Shown: one piece after another, positions 6,340-14,391 of the stretch | Numbering within the stretch: the first letter of the stretch is position 1 | Layout of the letters: every line of letters begins with the position of its first letter | Source: Ruminococcus flavefaciens | GTDB taxonomy: Bacteria; Bacillota; Clostridia; Oscillospirales; Ruminococcaceae | Direction: 5' to 3' | DNA: 23,612 bases | NCBI GenBank assembly: GCA_002348905.1 | Contig: DEBW01000135.1 | Location: forward strand, 1-23,612 | Notes under the pieces: generated by a model | Seen by the model: only the letters and a program-made list of their open reading frames with translations | Databases searched by the model: none | Told to the model about the DNA's origin: nothing | Position numbers and translations under genes: made by a program

Positions 6340-8013
6340 TCAAACAGAGAATGTTGTTCTGATGAGCTCATCGATAGAAGTTTCGCCGACCTGAACAAGC
6401 TCGGAAGCGTTGTCACGGAGAAGCTTGGTACCGTTAGCCTTAGCAGCCTGCTCGATCTCATCCTTACCGCCGCCGGCAGCAATGATAGCAGAAACCTTAG
6501 CAGTACAGTGGATGATCTCATGGATAGCAGTTCTTCCACGGTAGCCAGTGTTATTGCATGAAGGGCAGCCAACAGGCTCATAGATCTGGATAGAAGAAGG
6601 AATGCCCATTAATTCATTTTCCTCTTCAGTAGACATTCTTGGTCTCTTGCAGTTCGGGCAGAGTCTCTTAACAAGACGCTGAGCGATAACGCCGATAAGT
6701 GAAGTAGCAACCATGTATGCAGCAACACCCATATCAACGAGACGGACAACAGTGGAAGCAGCGTCGTTAGTATGAAGTGTGGAGAGCACAAGGTGTCCGG
6801 TGATAGCGGCACGGATACCGATCTCGGCAGTCTCGGCATCACGCATCTCACCGATCATAACGATATCAGGGTCCTGACGGAGGATAGAACGGAGGGCAGC
6901 GGCGAAAGTCATGCCTGCCTTCTGGTTAACCTGACACTGATTGATACCGTCGATATTTTTTTCGACAGGGTCTTCAACTGTAACAACGTTTACGTTTGGC
7001 TTAGCGATCTCACCAAGAGCAGCGTAAAGAGTTGTTGTTTTACCGGAACCGGTAGGACCAGTAACGAGGATAACGCCCTGAGGAACTCGGAGCATTGACT
7101 CGAAGAGCTGGTAGTTATAGTCTGACATACCGAGGTCAGTGATCTTACGAAGAGCGATCTGACCGGTAGAAAGGATACGGATAACGATCTTCTCACCGTT
7201 AACCATCGGGAGTGAAGATACACGGACATCAAGGGTAGTACCGTCAACGGTCTGAGTGAAACGTCCGTCCTGAGGGATACGCTTTTCAGCGATGTTCATA
7301 CCGCTGATGAGCTTGAAACGTGTAGTAAGAGCACTATGTACAGCTGAGGAGATGTTCATAAGCTCAACAAGGTCACCGTTAACACGGATACGGATACGGG
7401 TATACTTCTCAAATGGCTCGATATGAATATCGGTTGCGTCAGCTCTGTATGAGTTTTCAACGATAGTAGTAGCGAGCTTAACTATAGGAGCGCTTTCGAT
7501 ACGGTCATTAGCATCCTGATCTTCAGCAGCATTTTCGCCAGCCATAGCAACCACGCTGTCGATAACGCTGTCAACGTTCTGCATTGAGTAACACTTACCG
7601 ATAGCCTTATTGATAGCTGATGTAGTAGCAAGTACAGGAACTGTATCCATACCTGTGGATACCTTGATATCTTCAAGTACGATGAAGTTTACAGGATCGT
7701 TGGTAGCAACTGTAAGACGCTTACCTGTAATAGCAATGGCGATTACTGTGTGCTTTCTTGCAAGAGCCTCAGGAACTTTCTGAACAGCGTCAGTGTTGAT
7801 ATCTGCATTATCAAGATCAACATACTGAACTCTCAGCTTGCCGGCAAGAGCCTTAGTGAAGTTTACCTCAGACATAAATCCGAGTTCAACAACAACGTCA
7901 CCGAACTTCTTAGCTCCATTTGACTCCTTCTGTGTCTCAAGAACTTTTTGGAGCTGCTCTTCACTGATCAGCCCCTGACTAACTAAGTAGTCGCCGATTC
8001 TCTCGTTTCTCAT
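6340..8013 (-). CDS. pilB: Type IV pilus extension ATPase PilB (MshEN domain)
   Basis: 557 residues from ATG at 8013, preferred over an upstream TTG at 8019 because GGAGG lies seven bases before the ATG. The N-terminal domain begins RIGDYLVSQGLISEEQLQ, a close match to the c-di-GMP-binding MshEN motif, with a weaker second copy (KFGDVVVELGFMSEVNF). The motor follows: Walker A GPTGSGKTTT (about 319-328), Asp box VVTVEDPVE, Walker B region DIVMIGEMRD (about 383-392), His box STLHTNDA, and a tetracysteine zinc site (CPNC, then CPSC). It powers pilin addition through PilC. It is the first gene of the downstream minus-strand block and is divergent from the prepilin peptidase gene. Confidence 0.96.
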   Translation of the reverse strand: MRNERIGDYLVSQGLISEEQLQKVLETQKESNGAKKFGDVVVELGFMSEVNFTKALAGKLRVQYVDLDNADINTDAVQKVPEALARKHTVIAIAITGKRLTVATNDPVNFIVLEDIKVSTGMDTVPVLATTSAINKAIGKCYSMQNVDSVIDSVVAMAGENAAEDQDANDRIESAPIVKLATTIVENSYRADATDIHIEPFEKYTRIRIRVNGDLVELMNISSAVHSALTTRFKLISGMNIAEKRIPQDGRFTQTVDGTTLDVRVSSLPMVNGEKIVIRILSTGQIALRKITDLGMSDYNYQLFESMLRVPQGVILVTGPTGSGKTTTLYAALGEIAKPNVNVVTVEDPVEKNIDGINQCQVNQKAGMTFAAALRSILRQDPDIVMIGEMRDAETAEIGIRAAITGHLVLSTLHTNDAASTVVRLVDMGVAAYMVATSLIGVIAQRLVKRLCPNCKRPRMSTEEENELMGIPSSIQIYEPVGCPSCNNTGYRGRTAIHEIIHCTAKVSAIIAAGGGKDEIEQAAKANGTKLLRDNASELVQVGETSIDELIRTTFSV

Positions 8014-8093
8014 ATACAAACCTCCGCTTATTTTTTAGAGTTTTTCCTTTGTTAAACTTTTGTAAAACTTGGGTGCAAACTCTTAAATTATAC

Positions 8094-8121
8094 TTGAATT
8101 TTATTCAGAATATGATATAAT
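8094..8121 (+). promoter_or_regulatory. pilD promoter
   Basis: TTGAAT (8094-8099), 16-base spacer, TATAAT (8116-8121) preceded by TGA, giving an extended -10. The leader is about 35 bases and ends in AAAGGAGG before the GTG start at 8163. Confidence 0.65.
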
Positions 8122-8134
8122 AGTATTACGTCAA
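8107..8134 (-). promoter_or_regulatory. Possible pilB promoter overlapping the pilD promoter
   Basis: On the minus strand TTGACG (8134-8129), a 16-base spacer and TATTCT (8112-8107). It overlaps the plus-strand pilD promoter, so the two could compete. The match is only moderate. Confidence 0.35.
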
Positions 8135-8162
8135 AATTCTAAATACAAAGGAGGAGTAAACC

Positions 8163-9008
8163 GTGTTTGAATTTGAAAATATGCTGCACAGTGAATTTAC
8201 TGAACTGCCCTTCAAACTCATGATTTACACCATAGTTTTTCTCTTCGGCATCTGTATCGGAAGCTTTTTGAATGTAGTCATCATAAGACTTCCACGGCAC
8301 GAGTCGCTGATCAAACGCTCATCCCACTGCATGACCTGCGGAACGAAGATAAGACCGATAGATCTTATACCTGTGTTCAGCTGGCTTCTGCTAAGGGGTA
8401 AATGCCATGCCTGCGGCGAAAAGATATCCCCAAGATATCCTATCGTCGAAAGTCTGAATGGAATACTTTACGTACTTACATTCATGATACTGGATATAAA
8501 TGCTAAAGCCATAATAACCTGCGTTCTTATGTCACTTCTGATAGTTATCGGATTCATGGACTGGGACACTCAGGAAATCGACCTTATAATAGTAGGAATG
8601 ATACTCCTGCTTGCCGTGCCAGCTGCGATCTTCACAGATGACGTTGAACTGAAGCACCGCATCATCGGCGCATTTGCTATAAGTGTTCCGTTCTTTATAA
8701 TCGGAGAGGTAAGCCGTCCGATTATAAGAAAGAAATTTAAAGAAGATTTCCGTGCAATAGAACTTGGTGATACCATTCTGATGTTTGCAGCGGGTGCTCT
8801 CCTTGGAACACAGGCTGTTATCGTTTCAGCATTGATAGGAATAATTGCAGCAGCCGTATTCGGACTGATAATAAAGTTTGCAACGAAGGAATCGAAATTC
8901 GCATTCGGACCTTACTTATCAATGGGCATTGCTGTTGCAATGTTATGGGGAAATCAAATAGCAAGCTGGTATGTTGACCTGCTTACATATGAACCCCCGG
9001 TAGCTTAA
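8163..9008 (+). CDS. pilD: Prepilin peptidase / N-methyltransferase PilD (A24 family)
   Basis: 281 residues with about seven membrane segments. The start is GTG at 8163, with GGAGG eight bases upstream. The N-terminal half has GICIGSFLNVVIIRLPR, the family signature, and a cytoplasmic zinc loop with two CxxC pairs (C56/C59 and C81/C84), typical of bifunctional enzymes that also methylate the new N-terminus. The aspartyl protease residues are D133 in FMDWDTQEID and D203 in ELGDTIL, corresponding to the D-x-D and GxGD motifs; the first glycine of GxGD is Glu here. It would process all the prepilins in this window. It is the only pilus gene on the plus strand and converges on the minor pilin gene at 9066 through a shared bidirectional terminator. 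Confidence 0.95.
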   Translation: MFEFENMLHSEFTELPFKLMIYTIVFLFGICIGSFLNVVIIRLPRHESLIKRSSHCMTCGTKIRPIDLIPVFSWLLLRGKCHACGEKISPRYPIVESLNGILYVLTFMILDINAKAIITCVLMSLLIVIGFMDWDTQEIDLIIVGMILLLAVPAAIFTDDVELKHRIIGAFAISVPFFIIGEVSRPIIRKKFKEDFRAIELGDTILMFAAGALLGTQAVIVSALIGIIAAAVFGLIIKFATKESKFAFGPYLSMGIAVAMLWGNQIASWYVDLLTYEPPVA

Positions 9009-9024
9009 AAAGCAAAAATAAATT

Positions 9025-9061
9025 ACAGGCAGCAGCATTTGAAACTGCTGCCTGTTTTTTT
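9025..9061. terminator. Bidirectional terminator between pilD and minor pilin gene
   Basis: A perfect 11-base-pair stem (ACAGGCAGCAG at 9025-9035 with CTGCTGCCTGT at 9045-9055), loop of 9, followed on the plus strand by a run of T to 9061. On the minus strand the preceding A-rich bases give a T-rich tail as well, so it can end both convergent transcripts. Confidence 0.9.
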
Positions 9062-9065
9062 ATCA

Positions 9066-10229
9066 TCAATATATTTCACTTGGAACAATGAAGATAAAAT
9101 AGATATTATTGGTTGTTGTGTCTGACGGAGTTGCTGGAACAGCCGTGTAAGATGAGAAAGCCTGATCCCATACAGTAACGTAGGAATATTCATTCTTGTC
9201 TGTACCGGTATCTTCTTCCTGAACCTTGCAAACACAAGTTTCATTTTCATTTGTGGAGTAAAGATTCGGGAAGCTCATGCTGACTGCGCTCATATAGCTT
9301 GGTGATCTGAATACAGTTACAGGAACTGTATCTGTAGCACTGATCTTCTTGTTAGCTGTTATCATATTGCAGCCCTTCTTATCATTCTGATAAGCTACAA
9401 CAGTAACAGCGAAGCTGTCCTTGCCTATAGTAATATCATTACCGACATTGTCCTTAGCTGTATGAAGCTCATTGTAGTAATACTTTGAGTCAACAGGAAG
9501 ACCGTAAAGGTTCTTGGCATCATCTGATGAATAAGCATTTGCACCGCTGTTTGTGTAATCCTCGCAAACAGGATCAAAAGTGTTGTAACCTAAAGCATAG
9601 AAATAAGAGAAGCTTTCAAGATGCTCAGGATTTACAGCAAGAGTGGTAGTCTTGTTTGAGATAACAGCGTGCGGGAAGCCGTTTGAATCGTCGAATTCAC
9701 GCTTCGGAATATTTTTTCCGAAGCCGTCAACCTCCGGCTTGAGTGGTTTGCTGTCACCGGCAGTAAAATCGTAAACGTCCTCAATGATAGTACCCGGCTT
9801 GATAGTCTTGCCGGCTGGTGTAGCCGCACAATCTGTTATGCCTGAAACATTTGACTCGTTGCATAATTTAAGAACGTGAACCTTACCGGTGATCTTATCG
9901 CCCTTATTATTAACAGCACCGTCATAGAAATCGTCAACGAAATCTCTTACAGCAGTCTCCTCGCTTGTCGGCTTATAAGGTGACTTTGTTTCAGCGAAAT
10001 CGCTTTCAAAAATTCTGACGTAAGACGAATATCTCAGAGATTTCTGAACATACTCATCAATGTTGTCAACATAAGCAGCAGTTTTCTCTCTCATGGAAGA
10101 TCTTCCCATAAGTTTTGATACCGGATCAACATAACTCATAACGAGAGTCATGATAATAGCGAAAATCGCAAGAACTATAATAAGTTCAATAAGGGTGAAG
10201 CCCTTCTGAGTTCTAAATTTCTTCTTCAC
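9066..10229 (-). CDS. Large type IV minor pilin (387 aa)
   Basis: The start is GTG at 10229, with GGAGG eight bases upstream. The N-terminus MKKKFRTQKG/FTLIELIIVLAIF is a class III prepilin signal with Gly -1, Phe +1 and Glu +5. The soluble part (about 345 residues) is much longer than a major pilin and carries several cysteines and a Thr-rich patch near the end. I do not recognise a specific family; size and position after PilX- and PilV-like genes suggest a tip-complex minor pilin comparable to PilK/PilW-type subunits. It is the last gene of the pilC operon, 14 bases after the PilV-like gene. Confidence 0.82.
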   Translation of the reverse strand: MKKKFRTQKGFTLIELIIVLAIFAIIMTLVMSYVDPVSKLMGRSSMREKTAAYVDNIDEYVQKSLRYSSYVRIFESDFAETKSPYKPTSEETAVRDFVDDFYDGAVNNKGDKITGKVHVLKLCNESNVSGITDCAATPAGKTIKPGTIIEDVYDFTAGDSKPLKPEVDGFGKNIPKREFDDSNGFPHAVISNKTTTLAVNPEHLESFSYFYALGYNTFDPVCEDYTNSGANAYSSDDAKNLYGLPVDSKYYYNELHTAKDNVGNDITIGKDSFAVTVVAYQNDKKGCNMITANKKISATDTVPVTVFRSPSYMSAVSMSFPNLYSTNENETCVCKVQEEDTGTDKNEYSYVTVWDQAFSSYTAVPATPSDTTTNNIYFIFIVPSEIY

Positions 10230-10243
10230 AGTCAGGACCTCCG

Positions 10244-10663
10244 TTAAGATGTAGTAGTTGTAGTAGGCGCAGTAGTAACAGAAGTGCCTGTAGTAACTAC
10301 CTGGATGTCGTCAACAAATTTAAGAGCAAGATTTCCGCCGAGCTGAGGCTCTTTGACAGGGGCAGAGGGGTCTACCGTAGTATACCCCTTACCCTCATAC
10401 TGAATGCCGTGTACAGTAATGTTTACTGTATCGTCAGTGTCGTCGATCTCATAAGCAGCCTTCTTGTACTTTGTTTCAGCAACAGGAACCTGCTGAGCAA
10501 CTTTTTTGTTAACTGTATTTGCTGATTTTGTATATGCTTCGATAGTGCTTGAAACCTGAACGAGCAGGATAGTAAGAACACTTACAACAGCGAGTGCTAC
10601 AATGATTTCAACGAGAGTCATGCCCTTACGGGTTTTTGTGGATTTTTTATTAAATTTTTCCAT
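10244..10663 (-). CDS. Small PilV-like minor pilin with Thr-rich tail
   Basis: 139 residues. N-terminus RKG/MTLVEIIVALAVVSVL: Gly -1, Met +1, Glu +5 and a hydrophobic helix, a form typical of PilV/GspI-type minor pilins. The body is short (about 100 residues) and ends in TTGTSVTTAPTTTTTS, an almost pure Thr/Ser tail of the kind used as an O-glycosylation target. The Shine-Dalgarno AAGGAGGG overlaps the stop codon of the upstream gene, indicating translational coupling. A role in the initiating tip complex is inferred from family and position. Confidence 0.8.
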   Translation of the reverse strand: MEKFNKKSTKTRKGMTLVEIIVALAVVSVLTILLVQVSSTIEAYTKSANTVNKKVAQQVPVAETKYKKAAYEIDDTDDTVNITVHGIQYEGKGYTTVDPSAPVKEPQLGGNLALKFVDDIQVVTTGTSVTTAPTTTTTS

Positions 10664-10674
10664 ATTTACCCTCC

Positions 10675-13569
10675 TTAATATTCATCGTAGTAGAGAAGCT
10701 TATACCAGTTGTTAAGGTCGTTGTTTACAACCTGCTGCTGACCGTCGCCGCTTGGGATGTAGATAACGTTGAACTGGTTAGGGAATGAAGTTTCCTTTGC
10801 GTTACAGCATCCAAGGATCATCTTGTAGGATGAATTTACCTTTGAGCCGTTGTAAATGATATCTCTGCCGTCAGTAAGTGAATTACTTGTAGCAGCAACT
10901 TTAAGACGAATATTAGGTGAAACGATGTTTGCAGCCATGTATTCAGTATTCTCAAAGTCTAAGTTCCAGCCAGAATAATCAGCATCATTCTTAGCAGCGA
11001 AAACGAACAGACCTGGTGCAGCTATTGGATTTGTAGCATTCTCATCCAATGTATTGATTACCAGTGGGTTTGAACCGTTCTTGCTGATGCTTCTGATGTA
11101 ACCCATATAATTGGTTGTTGTTAAAGCACCGCCGTTAATTGTAAAGGTAGCATTCTTTTCGAGATAGAAGTAAACCTTACCGCCCTTTGAATCATCAACA
11201 ACAACGTTAAGACCGGAATCAAAACTTACATTGCCTCTGATAACAACGAGCATTGTACCTGTACCAGGATTGAATACAACAGCACTGTCTTTACCGCTAT
11301 GAGTACCATCTGGCATAACGCTTGCGCCATTTGTGAACTGTGTGTTGTCAAGCAGAACCTTTGTGCCCTTAAATGCCTTTACACCACCGTTGTCATATTC
11401 TGTTACGACATTATTGCCGTTCAGTGACATTTTTGCTGTAGCAGTAACACCTGATACAGAAGCAGATTCGCTGCTTATCTTGCACTTGGATTCATCTTTA
11501 AGGATATCTTCATAGATCTTAGCAACTGTTGCAGGAAGTGCATCATTGTTGTAAGGGTTAACAACTGAGTTGAGTATCTCATCCATACGTCTTACAACCT
11601 GAGTATCAAGGTATGCATCCTTAGTGTTGATATCATCGCCCTCAGCATAATTAGGATTGTAATTTGGATTATTATACTTTGTAAGACCAAGAATCACATC
11701 ACGCTCTGCATAAGCAGGATAAATTGAACCATTTGCATCTGTCCAGTCAGTTATTGAATGTGTTGCAGTGCCCTTGTATTTTGCGCTGCCGCTGTAATCA
11801 TAAGCATCAGAAGGATTTGTAATGAGAGTATCTCCATCATCATACTTACCATTAGCATTGTTATCAATGTAAGGGAATGAATCTGTAGGTGCAGTTCTGT
11901 CAAAATCCTGAATGTTATATGCCTGCTTTTCACGCTTTGGCTCAGGCTTTTTCTCCGGATTGTTCATTTCGTCCCATACTGGATCTTTACCAGTCAGATC
12001 ATAGTATGTTACGCTCTGTGGTTGATTGTTATAATCATTAAAGTTTTCAGTATATGGTGTTATACCTGTAACATCTACTTCACGAGGATCCATCCAGCAG
12101 ATCGGAATAGTTGACTGGTTGTACTGATATTTGACCGTTGAATTTTTTATAGCAATATAAGTAACTGTCTCATTTGCAACGCCTGCTTTAGGTGTAGCTG
12201 TACCGGACTGAAGGTCATTACCTGATGCAGCACAAGCATATATCGAATTTGCACCACCAGTTACATTAAGAGTTCCGTTGTTCTTGAGGTTACCGCCAAC
12301 AACGAGTTTACCCTTAACAGTAAGTGACTTGCCGGAATCAATAACAAGATTCTTTTCAACAACAAGGTCGCCGTCAACTTCAAAGTTACAGCCAATTTCA
12401 AGGTTGCCCTTTGAATAAATGTTACCGCCAGCGTGTGGCTGAGCATTTGTATCAACTGTCTTGTTGATAACACTTGAAGTCCAGCCGTAAAGATTCTTAG
12501 CATTTACAGGCTTGATCTTGTTATCGAAATCTGGGTTCATGAGATAGATATCTCCGCCAAGTCTTGTATTATTACCATAGGTATCAAGACCGCCGACGAA
12601 AACATTACAAGGGAATTGTTCAGAAGTATCTGAAGGATCATTGCTCGGACCAAGCTTTACTTCACCTCTTGCAACACCGTCAACATAAATATAAGGTATC
12701 TTGTTGAACGCAAGAGTATCACTATAAGTCAGATCGCATGAATAGCTGAGTGAGCTGTAGAAGTCTGTGCTGAAAGTCCAGTCGCCCCAGATAGTGATAC
12801 CTCTTCCCTCACCTGGGAATCTGATTTTTGAGAGCTGGTTCTTGTGAGAACCGTCACAAGCCATGTTACCATTGATAACAACATCTGCCTCAATAGTAGA
12901 ACCTGTATTCTCGAACCAGAAATCCTTGCCTGATAAGTAGCCGGTTTTTCCAGCTGCCGGACCATTATAGCTGTAATCATAGTTCTGAGCTACAGCAAGC
13001 TCAGGAAGACCGAGGTAAGAACCGCCGTAAAGGTCGGACTGACACTTGAAGTCAGCGCCGCCGGTAGTAACGAATCCGGCACCGCCGCCCTTGCCGCCGC
13101 CCGGGCTCGGAGGATCTTTAACAACATAAGCTGTTGCCTGTGAAGTTACGCCAGCCATTGTAACATTAGCAGTAAGCTTTACAACGTCGTATTCCTTCCA
13201 GGTTTTTGTATCAGCATTGTAATACATCTTTTTTCCGGCGTGTTCAGCAGTAAGACTGTTGATATGACCGAAACCTGTTGAAGCATTGCCGGATAAAGAA
13301 ACCGGGATATTCATAACACCTGATGAAGCATCGAGTTTATTGAAGGCACTTGCGAAGTCTTTGCTTTCACCGAGAGTCTTAAAAGCGGTATCAACTATTG
13401 TACGGGCAGTGATACCAGTCTGCGCCTGTGAATAATTCACATGAGCTCTGTTGTTTGTAGCAGTTGCAAGAGCCAATGTTCCGAAGAGGAATATTATCAG
13501 CAGCGACATAACAGCTACAACAGTCAACAGAACAGAACCATGTAATTTTCTATTCTTCATTGATCTCAT
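10675..13569 (-). CDS. Giant PilX/GspK-like pilus tip protein (964 aa)
   Basis: The N-terminus is basic followed by a helix, GSVLLTVVAVMSLLIIFLFG (11-30), then AQTGITARTIVDTAFKTL, a pattern of PilX/GspK proteins. It has Gly -1 but no Glu +5, as expected for the subunit that caps the fibre. A Gly-rich linker (about 155-165) leads to a very large exoprotein. Residues about 380-440 form regular Gly/Asn-rich strands (GNIYSKGNLEIG, DGDLVVEKNLVI, KGKLVVGGNLKN) suggesting a beta-helix, and 735-815 a second such region. DNNANGKYDDGD at 569-580 fits an EF-hand/dockerin-type calcium loop. Its length far exceeds ordinary PilX (about 200) or GspK (about 330), so it may be the adhesive tip. Ligand unknown. 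Start ATG at 13569 with a GGCGG site seven bases upstream. Confidence 0.75.
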   Translation of the reverse strand: MRSMKNRKLHGSVLLTVVAVMSLLIIFLFGTLALATATNNRAHVNYSQAQTGITARTIVDTAFKTLGESKDFASAFNKLDASSGVMNIPVSLSGNASTGFGHINSLTAEHAGKKMYYNADTKTWKEYDVVKLTANVTMAGVTSQATAYVVKDPPSPGGGKGGGAGFVTTGGADFKCQSDLYGGSYLGLPELAVAQNYDYSYNGPAAGKTGYLSGKDFWFENTGSTIEADVVINGNMACDGSHKNQLSKIRFPGEGRGITIWGDWTFSTDFYSSLSYSCDLTYSDTLAFNKIPYIYVDGVARGEVKLGPSNDPSDTSEQFPCNVFVGGLDTYGNNTRLGGDIYLMNPDFDNKIKPVNAKNLYGWTSSVINKTVDTNAQPHAGGNIYSKGNLEIGCNFEVDGDLVVEKNLVIDSGKSLTVKGKLVVGGNLKNNGTLNVTGGANSIYACAASGNDLQSGTATPKAGVANETVTYIAIKNSTVKYQYNQSTIPICWMDPREVDVTGITPYTENFNDYNNQPQSVTYYDLTGKDPVWDEMNNPEKKPEPKREKQAYNIQDFDRTAPTDSFPYIDNNANGKYDDGDTLITNPSDAYDYSGSAKYKGTATHSITDWTDANGSIYPAYAERDVILGLTKYNNPNYNPNYAEGDDINTKDAYLDTQVVRRMDEILNSVVNPYNNDALPATVAKIYEDILKDESKCKISSESASVSGVTATAKMSLNGNNVVTEYDNGGVKAFKGTKVLLDNTQFTNGASVMPDGTHSGKDSAVVFNPGTGTMLVVIRGNVSFDSGLNVVVDDSKGGKVYFYLEKNATFTINGGALTTTNYMGYIRSISKNGSNPLVINTLDENATNPIAAPGLFVFAAKNDADYSGWNLDFENTEYMAANIVSPNIRLKVAATSNSLTDGRDIIYNGSKVNSSYKMILGCCNAKETSFPNQFNVIYIPSGDGQQQVVNNDLNNWYKLLYYDEY

Positions 13570-13627
13570 TTTTTAACCGCCTTTCAAGTTATATTTTATG
13601 TCTAATAACTATAGCGAAGGACAAGTA

Positions 13628-14377
13628 TTAATCTGCTTCAAGGTTTGGTTCTGATAAGTCGTAAACTGAATAGAGTGCTATGCTAAGAACAGCTGATGCC
13701 TTCTTTTCTGCGCCTTCTGACTCTTCTTTAAGCTTCTGTTCAGCCTTTTCGCCGATCGGAACGTTTGTAAGTGTAACAGTCTTAATGATTATAGTCTTAT
13801 CCTGTTCTTCAATAGCCTTGAGGTAATCAAAGATCTTTTCTTTTTCGCCTTCAACTGTGATATTGTAGTTGGCTGTAAGAACTGTTTCCTGAGTTCTTGC
13901 AGCGAGAGCCACGCTTTCAGCCTTCTTCTCATCGTTAGCAGCCTGTCTGTCACCGTTGAGGTCAGCCTGTGAAAGCTGATCTTCAGCAACGAACTTAGGA
14001 GTTAAGTAGTAGTAAGAAAGTCCGCCTGTTGCAAGCTCGCCAGCTGAGAGAGTCTTGATCTTTACTTCGTTTTCCTCAGCGAAGTGCTGCATATACTGGT
14101 CGACTTTACGTGCATTGTAGATATCGTTGTACTGAACGAAATCACCTGTGAGCTTAGTTGTTTCGTCGTATGTGCTCTTGATATTTTCTTTAAGAGGCTT
14201 GATCTGAGCTATCTTAGCGTCGATCTCGTCTTTCTGCTGCTGAACTTCTGCAAGGATCGCCTTATTGTCCTTGATCTCCTGATTGGTTTTCTTTATGAGA
14301 AGGAAGAAACCAAGAAGCAGGATAACTATTGCAAGAAGTATACCTAAAATTACCTTATCTCTATAATTGAGTTTCAT
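13628..14377 (-). CDS. pilO: PilO-like pilus assembly platform protein
   Basis: 249 residues. A short cytoplasmic start is followed by one membrane helix (VILGILLAIVILLLGFFLLI, 9-28), a coiled coil (about 29-70) and an outer globular part, the layout of PilO. PilO pairs with PilN through coiled coils and links the cytoplasmic PilM ring to the extracellular side. Sequence in the globular part is weakly conserved, so the assignment rests mainly on architecture and its place after the PilM-PilN gene. The Shine-Dalgarno AAGGAGGG overlaps the stop codon of that gene, indicating coupling. No PilP or PilQ follows, as expected in a monoderm. Confidence 0.78.
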   Translation of the reverse strand: MKLNYRDKVILGILLAIVILLLGFFLLIKKTNQEIKDNKAILAEVQQQKDEIDAKIAQIKPLKENIKSTYDETTKLTGDFVQYNDIYNARKVDQYMQHFAEENEVKIKTLSAGELATGGLSYYYLTPKFVAEDQLSQADLNGDRQAANDEKKAESVALAARTQETVLTANYNITVEGEKEKIFDYLKAIEEQDKTIIIKTVTLTNVPIGEKAEQKLKEESEGAEKKASAVLSIALYSVYDLSEPNLEAD

Positions 14378-14391
14378 TTTTATCGCCCTCC

